From contig JBDHLD010000199.1 of the NCBI GenBank assembly GCA_039586035.1, positions 1 to 8,397 of the forward strand: a stretch of DNA of 8,397 nt, given 5' to 3'. Shown piece after piece: positions 1 to 5,945 of this stretch; positions within the stretch are counted from its first letter, which is position 1; each line of letters starts with the position of its first letter. Position numbers and translations under genes: made by a program. The notes under the pieces are model-generated. The model was not told the origin of the DNA. It ran no database searches and saw only the letters and a list, made by a program, of their open reading frames with translations. Origin of the DNA: JBDHHQ01 sp039586035 (lineage in GTDB: Bacteria > Gemmatimonadota > Gemmatimonadetes > Longimicrobiales > Gaopeijiaceae).

Positions 1-1521
1 ACCCGGGCCGCGGCCGAGACCATGGGCGCGTCGGGCGGGCCCATCACAAAGGATCAGACCGGCGTCGAGACGTACGGCACCGTGTTCGCCGTGGCTCCGT
101 CGTATCACGATCCCAACGTGATCTGGGCAGGCTCGGACGACGGCCTGGTCCACGTGACACGGGACGGCGGAGCGAGCTGGACCAACGTGACGCCTCCGGA
201 CGCTCCCGACTTCGTCCGCATCAACACGATCGAAGCCTCGCCGACGACCCCGGGCAAAGCCTACGTGTCCGGCATCCGCTACCTCGTCGACAACGACCGG
301 TCGCCCTACATCTGGAAGACCGAGGACTACGGCGCCACGTGGAGCAAGATCGTCAACGGCATTCCGGCCGACGACTTCATTCGGGCCACGCGAGAAGACC
401 CGCAGCGGCCCGGGCTGCTCTACGCAGGGTCCGAGCGAACCGTATACGTCTCCTGGGACGACGGCGAGAGCTGGACCTCCCTCGGGCTCAACCTGCCGGT
501 GCTCCAGGTGAGCGACCTGGTCGTCGAGGACCACGACCTGGTCATCGGGACGCACGGCCGGTCATTCTGGGTGCTGCCCTACATCGAGCCCATCCGCCAG
601 ATGCACGACATGGTGGCGTCGTCGCAGGCGCACCTGTTCGCCCCGGTGGACCCGGTCCGCGGCATCGATCAGGGCATGACGGTCTACTACTACCTGGCCG
701 AAGACGCCGAGGAAGTCACGATCGAGTTCCTCGAAGCCGACGGCGACCTGGTCGCGAGCTACACCGGCACGCCCGAGGAGGATGACGAGGAAGAGGAAGC
801 CGACGACTTCACCCGCTTCTTCGGCGGAGGCGGGGACTCCAAGCCGGCCGTGGAGGCGGGATCGCACAAGTTCACCTGGAACATGCGGTACCCGGGCTTC
901 ACCGAGTTCGACGGCATGATCTTCTGGGCCGCCGGCAACATCGGGCCCCGAGCGGTGCCGGGCACCTACCACGTCCGGCTCACCGCCCACGGTGAGACCC
1001 AGACCCAGCACGTAGACGTCAAGATGGACCCGAGGCTGGAGGGGGAGGTGACGGTCGCCCAGCTGCAGGACCGGTTCGACTTCGCCATGAACGTGCGGGA
1101 TCGGGTCTCGGTGGCAAACGACGCCGTCGTCAACATCCGCGACATCAAAGGCCAGGTCGACGACAGACTCGACCGCACCGAGACGCAGGAGATCCACCAG
1201 GTCGGCGGCGAGGTGAAGGTCAAGCTCAGCGACGTCGAGGAGCAGATCTACCAGGTCCGCAACGAGGCGCGGCAGGACCCCCTCAACTACCCGGTGATGC
1301 TGAACAACAAGCTCGCGTCCCTCATGGGGCTGATGGAGGCTGCCGAGGCCGAGCCCACGGAGAGCTCGCGAGAGGTATACCGGTATCTGTCGACGCTCCT
1401 GCAGGAGGAGCTGGACAAGATGGACGTGATCATCCAGACGGACCTGTCACGGCTGAACGAGCTTCTCCGCTCGGAGGATCTGCCTCCCATCAACTCCGAT
1501 CCGCTGGTGAGCGACGACTGA
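1..1521 (+). CDS. Sortilin/VPS10-like BNR beta-propeller protein, C-terminal part (5' truncated by window edge)
   Basis: The frame is open from base 1, with seven sense codons before the first ATG at 22. That ATG is internal to the expected protein, so this is the last ~506 codons of a larger protein (relatives are about 1000 residues or more). Numbering from the ATG at 22, three BNR/Asp-box motifs of the form S/T-x-D-x-G-x-x-W are visible: TRDGGASW near residue 47, TEDYGATW near 100 and SWDDGESW near 144. They mark blades of a beta-propeller like those of sialidases and the VPS10/sortilin domain. The segment IGTHGRSFWVLPYIEP (about 175-190) closes the propeller. A short beta-rich region ending in PGTYHVRLTAHGETQ (about 313-327) follows, then a helical, probably coiled-coil tail (about 340-485). 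An acidic/glycine-rich insert (EEDDEEEEADD, then FFGGGG) lies at about 252-271. Such proteins are normally exported. The signal peptide would be outside the window. Function is unknown; annotations as a glycosyl hydrolase rest on fold only. Confidence 0.9.
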   Translation, partial: TRAAAETMGASGGPITKDQTGVETYGTVFAVAPSYHDPNVIWAGSDDGLVHVTRDGGASWTNVTPPDAPDFVRINTIEASPTTPGKAYVSGIRYLVDNDRSPYIWKTEDYGATWSKIVNGIPADDFIRATREDPQRPGLLYAGSERTVYVSWDDGESWTSLGLNLPVLQVSDLVVEDHDLVIGTHGRSFWVLPYIEPIRQMHDMVASSQAHLFAPVDPVRGIDQGMTVYYYLAEDAEEVTIEFLEADGDLVASYTGTPEEDDEEEEADDFTRFFGGGGDSKPAVEAGSHKFTWNMRYPGFTEFDGMIFWAAGNIGPRAVPGTYHVRLTAHGETQTQHVDVKMDPRLEGEVTVAQLQDRFDFAMNVRDRVSVANDAVVNIRDIKGQVDDRLDRTETQEIHQVGGEVKVKLSDVEEQIYQVRNEARQDPLNYPVMLNNKLASLMGLMEAAEAEPTESSREVYRYLSTLLQEELDKMDVIIQTDLSRLNELLRSEDLPPINSDPLVSDD

Positions 1522-1549
1522 CGCGGCAGGGAAGCCGACGCCCGTCGTA

Positions 1550-1563
1550 GGCGCGATCGCGCC
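1550..1563. repeat. Perfect 14-bp palindrome next to the terminator
   Basis: GGCGCGATCGCGCC is identical to its own reverse complement and sits two bases upstream of the terminator stem. It could be a dyad protein-binding site or a second small cruciform, or chance in GC-rich DNA. It contains GCGATCGC, the octamer known as HIP1 in cyanobacteria, but one copy here carries no such meaning. The rest of the 280-base gap between 1521 and 1802 holds a smaller hairpin (CGGGCG 1621-1626 with CGCCCG 1633-1638) and no convincing gene. Confidence 0.5.
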
Positions 1564-1565
1564 GG

Positions 1566-1612
1566 GACCGAAGGGGAGGGAGTTTACTGCTTCCTCCCCT
1601 TCGGTCTCTTCT
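1566..1612 (+). terminator. Strong intrinsic terminator-like hairpin after the propeller gene
   Basis: GACCGAAGGGGAGG (1566-1579) is the exact reverse complement of CCTCCCCTTCGGTC (1593-1606), giving a perfect 14-bp stem. Wobble and Watson-Crick pairs between 1580-1583 and 1589-1592 can lengthen it to about 18 bp with a 5-base loop. The right arm is followed by TCTTCT, which is T-rich but not a pure T run. It lies 45 bases after the TGA at 1519-1521 and before the next plus-strand gene, where a rho-independent terminator is expected. The pyrimidine tract follows the plus-strand direction only. Confidence 0.75.
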
Positions 1613-1801
1613 GGGCACACCGGGCGAGATCACGCCCGATGCAGGATCCCCTGTCGACGGCGCCGGGATGACCGATCACGCCGCTCACGTCTTGCGGCCC
1701 GCCCAAGTCTCCGGCAGACTACGACTACAGTTCAGCCGCTCGCCTCGGAGCGCGCCACCCGCCCCTGGTAGGCCCGCCCCTGCGCAGGCATCTCCCTCAG
1801 G

Positions 1802-2191
1802 ATGAGAACGACGATGCGATCCGCCCTGGCGCTGGCAATGGCCCTTCTCGCGGCCTGCTCCGGTGGACAGGTTTCCGACGAGGACAACCCCTTCCGCCCC
1901 GGAGCCTTCGAGCCGCGGGGCGGTGAGATCGAGATTCTGGTCAACAACCTGAATTTCGCCGACGCGACCCTGCTGGCCTTTCACGAGGGCGGAAGGACCA
2001 GGCTCGGTACCGTAGGCGGGAAATCCTCGGGCCGATTCCGGATCTCATGGCAGAGCCCCAGAGATCTGCGGATCCAGATCGATCTCCTGGCCGGTGACAA
2101 CTACACCACGCTGCCCATCAGCGCGGCCCCGGGCGATCGGATCGGGCTCACCATCGAGACGGTGCTCAGCCGCTCGCAGCTGACCCGGTAG
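1802..2191 (+). CDS. Small predicted lipoprotein of unknown function
   Basis: 129 codons from the ATG at 1802 to the TAG at 2189-2191. The N-terminus has basic residues, a hydrophobic stretch ALALAMAL and a lipobox LAAC, with the lipidated cysteine at residue 19, so lipoprotein signal peptidase should cleave before this Cys. The mature protein begins CSGGQ. There is no aspartate at +2, so by the E. coli Lol rule it would go to the outer membrane. The mature part (about 110 residues) looks beta-rich: EIEILVNNLNFADATLLAF, then RTRLGTVGGKSSGRFRISW, then TLPISAAPGDRIGLTIE. This resembles a single beta-sandwich domain. A second in-frame ATG at 1814 would give a shorter, equally good signal peptide. 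Neither start has a clear Shine-Dalgarno at normal spacing (AGGA at 1798-1801 is too close to the first and far from the second). I do not recognise a named family. The strong terminator upstream suggests its own promoter. Confidence 0.8.
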   Translation: MRTTMRSALALAMALLAACSGGQVSDEDNPFRPGAFEPRGGEIEILVNNLNFADATLLAFHEGGRTRLGTVGGKSSGRFRISWQSPRDLRIQIDLLAGDNYTTLPISAAPGDRIGLTIETVLSRSQLTR

Positions 2192-2194
2192 CTC

Positions 2195-2216
2195 CCGGCC
2201 GGGCCGGCCGGCTTTT
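2195..2216 (+). terminator. Possible weak terminator between the convergent lipoprotein and ALDH genes
   Basis: CCGGCC (2195-2200) can pair with GGCCGG (2206-2211) around a 5-base loop, followed by CTTTT. It sits 3 bases after the lipoprotein stop, which fits a short rho-independent terminator. The stem is only 6 bp and the T run only four, and several alternative pairings exist because GGCC repeats. The rest of the gap to 2323 has no gene I can support. Confidence 0.35.
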
Positions 2217-2323
2217 GGGGGCGCTCCGCCTCGTCAGCCCCGGCCGCCGCCTCCTCGTCCGACCCACCCGCACCCCTGGACCGACGGCGCAGCGCGTCGA
2301 GCTCGTCGCTACGGTCGCGGCCC

Positions 2324-4773
2324 CTACTCTCCGTAGGGGACCCAGATGTTCTTGATCTGGGTGGCCTCCCAGAGGAAGTCCTCGCCCTCGCCCTGCTCGG
2401 CCGAGAACCAGTCCCTTTCAAGGCCGTGGCCGTCGACCCACGTACGCTTCATGTTTCCGGTCGATAGGCGCTCCACGTCGGCACCACCCTCTGGGGACCC
2501 GAAGTACCACATCCCGTCCACATCGTCGTGACTCGCCAGCACGGGACAGAGCTCCTCGTCCAAACCCGTGACGATGTTCACGACGCCCGCCGGCACGTCC
2601 GAGGTGTCGAGAATCTGGTAGAAGTCGGTAGCAAGGATCGGTCCCTGTCGTGACGGGACGACCACCACGGCGTTCCCCATGGCAACGGCAGGCGCAACGG
2701 TGGAGACGAACCCGAGGAGGGGGGCCTCGTCCGGGCAGACGATCGCCATCACCCCGATGGGTTCGGGCATGGCCAGCGTGACGTTCCGGAACGGCGTGTG
2801 GTGGACCCGGCCGTCCCACTTGTCGGCCCACGCGGCGTAGGTGAACAGACGTCGGACCGTCAGGTCCACCTCCAGGGCCGCCCGGGAGGCGTCACCCGTC
2901 AGCGTCGTCAACCGATCGGCCAGCTCGGTGGCGCGCGCCGACAGGTTTTCCGCCAGGAAGTAGAGAATCTGCGCTCGGTTGTGGGCCGTCCGTGGCACCC
3001 AGCCACGGGCCGCCTTGTGGGCCGCCTCGACGGCGTTGCGGACGTCCTTCCGGTTCCCGCGCGGCACCTCGGCCATCACGCTCCCGTCGTGAGCCAGGAC
3101 CGGGATGCTGTAGTCGCCGTCCGGGCGGACCTGGCGGCCTCCCACGTACAGCTTGGCGGTTCGGTCGACACCGGGGAGCGATGCGCCGGCGGTCTGCTGG
3201 GCTGTCGCTCGGGGCTCCGCCGAGGGGCCGTCGACCTGCCCGTCCGAGGCGGCCGCGGATCCGGTGGCGCCGTGGCCGTTCGCCGCACCCGCCGAGGCAA
3301 TCGCCCCGCCGCTGCCGCCCCCGTCGGACGCGCCCGCGCGTGCCCCCTCCTGCCAGGCGGGCTTGACGTACTCGAAGAGACCCTCACGGCCACCCTCACG
3401 GCCGTACCCGCTTTCGCGGTAACCGCCGAAGCCGGCTGCGGCATCGAACAGGTTGGTGCAGTTGACCCACACGGTGCCGGCCTTGATGCGCGGCGCCACG
3501 TCCAGAGCCAGGTTCACGTTCTCGGTCCACACGCTGGCGGCCAGGCCATAGCGGGTGTCGTTGGCCAGCGCCACCGCTTCGTACGGCGTGCGGAAGGTCA
3601 TCATGACCACCACCGGCCCGAAGATCTCGACCTGCGCGATCGTCGACGAGGGAGAGACGTCGGTGCACAGCGTGGGCGGATAGAACCAGCCCTCCTCGGG
3701 GGCGCTCCACGACGGCTGCCAGATCCGGGCGCCCTCTTCCTGACCCTGCGCCACCAGCGAGCGGATCTTCTCGAGCTGGACCGGGGCCACGATGGCCCCC
3801 ATGTCCACCCCCTTGTCCAGCGGATCGCCCATCCGCAGCGTCTCCATCCGGGCCCGGAGCTTCCGCTCGAGCTCGGCGGCGACCCCCTCCTGCACGAGGA
3901 TGCGTGATCCGGCGCAGCACACCTGGCCCTGGTTGAACCAGATGGCGTCCACGACCCCCTCGACCACGCTGTCCAGATCCGCGTCCTCGTACACGACGAA
4001 GGGAGACTTCCCGCCCAGCTCGAGCGAGAGACGCTTCCCGGTGCCGGCCGTGGCAGCCCGGATGATCCGCCCCACCTCGGTGGACCCCGTGAATGCGATC
4101 TTGTCGACGTCGGGGTGGGCGACCAGTGCGGCCCCGGCGCTTCCGTCACCTGTCACCACGTTGACCACACCGGGCGGAAGGCCCGCGTCGGCGCACAGCT
4201 CGGCGAAGAGGAGGGCCGTGAGCGGCGTGAACTCGGCGGGCTTGAGCACCACCGTGTTCCCCATGGCCAGCGCCGGCGCGATCTTCCACGCGAGCATGAG
4301 CAGGGGGAAGTTCCACGGGATGATCTGCCCCACGACTCCCACCGGAGCGTAGCGGGGAAGCTCCTCGCTCATCAGCTGGGCCCATCCGGCGTGGTGGTAG
4401 AAGTGCCGGGCCACCAGAGGGATGTCCAGATCGCGGGACTCAGCTCTCCAGCACGGCGAACAGGCGCGCGTGTTTTTGCAGCCGCCGGGCTACCGCGTAC
4501 AGATGGCGGGCTCGGGCGTGGCCGTCCAACGCACGCCATTCGGGGAAGGCCGCCCGTGCGGCCGCCACCGCCCGGTCCACGTCCTCCGTGCTGCCCTGCG
4601 TCACGCGGGCTCACGGTCTCGAACGTCTCGCCGGACGAGCCGTCGTGCCAGTCGCCGCCGATGAACAGGCCGAAGCGCCGCTCGTGCCCGTCCAGCCAGG
4701 CCTCGGCGTGATCCGCGCTCTCGGGAGCGGGACCGTACTCCAGCGTCTCGTAGATCTCGGCGATTCGGCTCAT
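2324..4773 (-). pseudogene. ALDH16-like two-domain aldehyde dehydrogenase, reading frame broken twice
   Basis: The gene starts at the ATG 4773-4771 and ends at the TAG 2326-2324. It lies in three frames: codons 1-56 (4773-4606), 54 codons (4604-4443) and 705 codons (4441-2327). At 4605 the text goes from ETVSP straight to VTQGSTEDVD; at 4442 it goes from FAVLES to ESRDLDIPLV. Family members have about eight more residues at each point (ATGEVLAR-like and LDNGKPIR-like), so 23 bases appear lost each time. The repaired length is about 831 residues. Domain 1 is a full NAD(P)-dependent aldehyde dehydrogenase: IIPWNFPLLM, FTGSTEVG, ELGGKSP with the general-base Glu, and GQVCCAGSR with the nucleophile Cys at codon 3919-3917. 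A Gly/Ala/Ser linker (3179-3352) leads to a shorter second ALDH-type domain with a recognisable cofactor-fold segment (PIGVMAIVCPDE to PAGVVNIVTG) but no ELGGK or catalytic Cys motif. This is the ALDH16 architecture. It follows deoC directly and would oxidise an aldehyde to its acid. A sequencing or assembly error is the main alternative to true decay. Confidence 0.85.
3179..3352 (-). other. Low-complexity Gly/Ala/Ser interdomain linker of the ALDH
   Basis: About 58 codons, between KPAWQEG at the end of the catalytic domain and LPGVDRTAKLYVGG at the start of the second domain, are made almost entirely of Gly, Ala, Ser, Thr, Asp and Gln (for example ASDGGGSGGAIASAGAANG). No catalytic or structural motif is visible. 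It reads as a flexible tether. The frame stays open through it, which argues that it is translated or was until recently. Confidence 0.7.
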
Positions 4774-5814
4774 GCCATCGGGTGGCGGTGGGCGGCGGAG
4801 TAGCGGGGCGGCGGAGTAGCGCCCGGTGAGCTGGTGCTCGAGCTGCCGCTCGATGTCTCCCAGAAGCGAGCTGGCCCCGAATCTGAACAGGGCCGCGTCC
4901 ATCCAGGGCCGCCCCAGCTCCTCCTTCATGAGGATCAGCCAGGTGAGGGCGTCCTTGGCGGTGCGAATGCCGCCGGCGGGCTTGAAGCCCACCTTCACGC
5001 CAGTGCGCTCCCCGTAGGCCCGGATGGCCCGGACCATGGTGATCCCGACGGGGAGCGTGGCGTTGACGGACTCCTTGCCGGTGGACGTCTTCACGAAATC
5101 GGCGCCGGCCATCATGCAGACCAGGCTGGCCTGGTAGACGTTTCGGAGGCGTCCGAGCTCACCGGTGGCGAGGATGGTCTTGATGTGGGCGTCGCCGCAG
5201 GCGTCCCGGAAGGCGCGTACCTCGTCGTAGAGCGCCTGCCAATCGCCCAGGAGCACGTGGGCGCGCGTGATGACGATGTCGATCTCGCGGGCGCCCGCCT
5301 CGACCGATGCCCTGATCTCGGCCAGCCGCTGCTCGAAGGGGTTCAGGCCCGCCGGAAAGCCCGTCGAGACCGCTGCGACCGGGATCGTCGATCCCCTCAG
5401 CGCCGCCACGGCGGGCTCCACCATGGCGTGGTACACGCAGACGGCGGCGGTCGTGAGGCCGAGCTCCGCGGCACCGAGGCCCTCGAGGATGTCCGGACGA
5501 ACGGGGCGGCGGGCCTTGGCGCAGAGCCGCCGGACCCGCCCGGGCGTGTCGTCGCCCGCCAGCGTCGTGAGGTCGATGCAGCTGATGGCCCGGAGCAGCC
5601 ACGCGGCTTGCCAGTCCTTTTTGACGCTGCGCCGCGTGCCCAACGTGGCGGCCCGCCGTTCCACCGCGCTGCGGTTGACGCTGACGGTTCTGATCCAGTC
5701 CAGGTCGAGCGGCAGACCGGGATTCCGTCCGGAGTGATGCGGCTCCGGCCGTGGCGTTCGCCTCGTGCGAGCCGCTTCGTGCCTGCGGGACTCCCGTGTT
5801 CGTGTCTCGACCAT
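4770..5814 (-). CDS. deoC: Deoxyribose-phosphate aldolase (DERA), frameshifted at its last codons
   Basis: It cleaves 2-deoxy-D-ribose-5-phosphate to glyceraldehyde-3-phosphate and acetaldehyde in the cytoplasm, the last step of deoxynucleoside breakdown. Class I aldolase motifs are clear: the Schiff-base lysine in GADFVKTSTGKE, the aspartate in REIDIVI and the second active-site lysine in GFKPAGGIRT. The N-terminal section (KKDWQAAWLLRAISCIDLTTLAGDDT) and overall length of about 342 residues match the longer, eukaryote-like DERA type rather than the ~259-residue E. coli enzyme. I chose the ATG at 5814 (MVETRTRES); the frame is open to an ATG at 5919, but the added 35 residues look non-conserved. 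Family similarity itself only begins near SGRNPGLPLDLDW, and no good Shine-Dalgarno is visible. The 16-bp duplication at 4790-4821 removes the proper stop: repaired, TGA lies at 4772-4770, overlapping the ALDH ATG as ATGA. As written, the protein runs on to a TGA at 4374-4372, carrying 56 ALDH residues and then out-of-frame sequence. The catalytic core is untouched. Confidence 0.92.
4790..4821. repeat. Perfect 16-bp tandem duplication at the deoC 3' end
   Basis: GGGCGGCGGAGTAGCG occurs twice back to back (4790-4805 and 4806-4821) with no mismatch, and the match ends exactly at the unit borders. Sixteen is not a multiple of three, so the second copy shifts the deoC frame. Reading the minus strand with one copy removed gives LTGRYSAAHRHPMA then TGA, the expected end of a DeoC of this type. 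With both copies, the frame reads LTGRYSAAPLLRRPPPPDG and continues into the ALDH. Confidence 0.97.
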
Positions 5815-5911
5815 GGCGAACGTATGCACGGGTGAAAGGGAAGGGCTCCGGGCGTTCGTGGCAGGGGAGGCGGCCAGGAAGGTGGCTCCGTGGCCCGAGC
5901 GCCCACCGAGT

Positions 5912-5939
5912 TTGAACATAGTCGCCGGAGGCGTACACT
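5912..5939 (+). promoter_or_regulatory. Sigma70-like promoter for the acyltransferase, placing its start codon at +1
   Basis: TTGAAC (5912-5917) and TACACT (5934-5939) are separated by 16 bases and match the -35 and -10 consensus at 4 of 6 positions each. Transcription would begin about 7 bases after the -10 box, which falls on the GTG at 5946, so the mRNA could be leaderless. A GGAGG at 5927-5931 lies inside the promoter spacer, 14 bases before the GTG, too far for an ideal ribosome binding site and upstream of the predicted transcript start. The assignment is by eye only. Confidence 0.4.
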
Positions 5940-5943
5940 TCCA
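5915..5943 (-). promoter_or_regulatory. Possible overlapping promoter for deoC
   Basis: On the minus strand TGGAAG (plus 5943-5938) and TATGTT (plus 5920-5915) are 17 bases apart, giving a weak -35 and a fair -10 (4 of 6). Transcription would start near 5908 and give a leader of about 90 bases before the ATG at 5814. It overlaps the plus-strand promoter almost completely, so the two divergent units could exclude each other. The -35 match is poor, so this is tentative. Confidence 0.25.
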
Positions 5944-5945
5944 CC

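Noticed and set aside
1621..1638. Hairpin CGGGCG/CGCCCG as a second terminator
   Set aside because: The stem is only 6 bp, no T run follows, and a far stronger hairpin lies just upstream.
1692..1731. Promoter for the lipoprotein (TTGCGG with TACGAC or TACAGT)
   Set aside because: The spacing between the boxes is 22 bases or more and the -35 match is poor, so I could not support a specific promoter.
1685..1984. Minus-strand open frames over the 1522-1801 gap
   Set aside because: They overlap the lipoprotein signal peptide in antisense, lack a ribosome binding site and show no recognisable protein character.
2798..3907. A 369-codon plus-strand open frame opposite the ALDH
   Set aside because: It is rich in Arg, Gly and His with no domain, and lies fully antisense to conserved ALDH motifs. 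It is a by-product of high GC.
4442..4605. Programmed ribosomal frameshifting in the ALDH
   Set aside because: Conserved residues are missing at both sites, so slipping frames would not restore the protein. No slippery heptamer with a following structure is apparent.
4372..5919. A genuine DERA-ALDH fusion protein
   Set aside because: The fusion exists only because of the perfect 16-bp duplication. One copy removed gives a normal stop, and the ALDH part of the fused frame goes out of frame after 56 residues.
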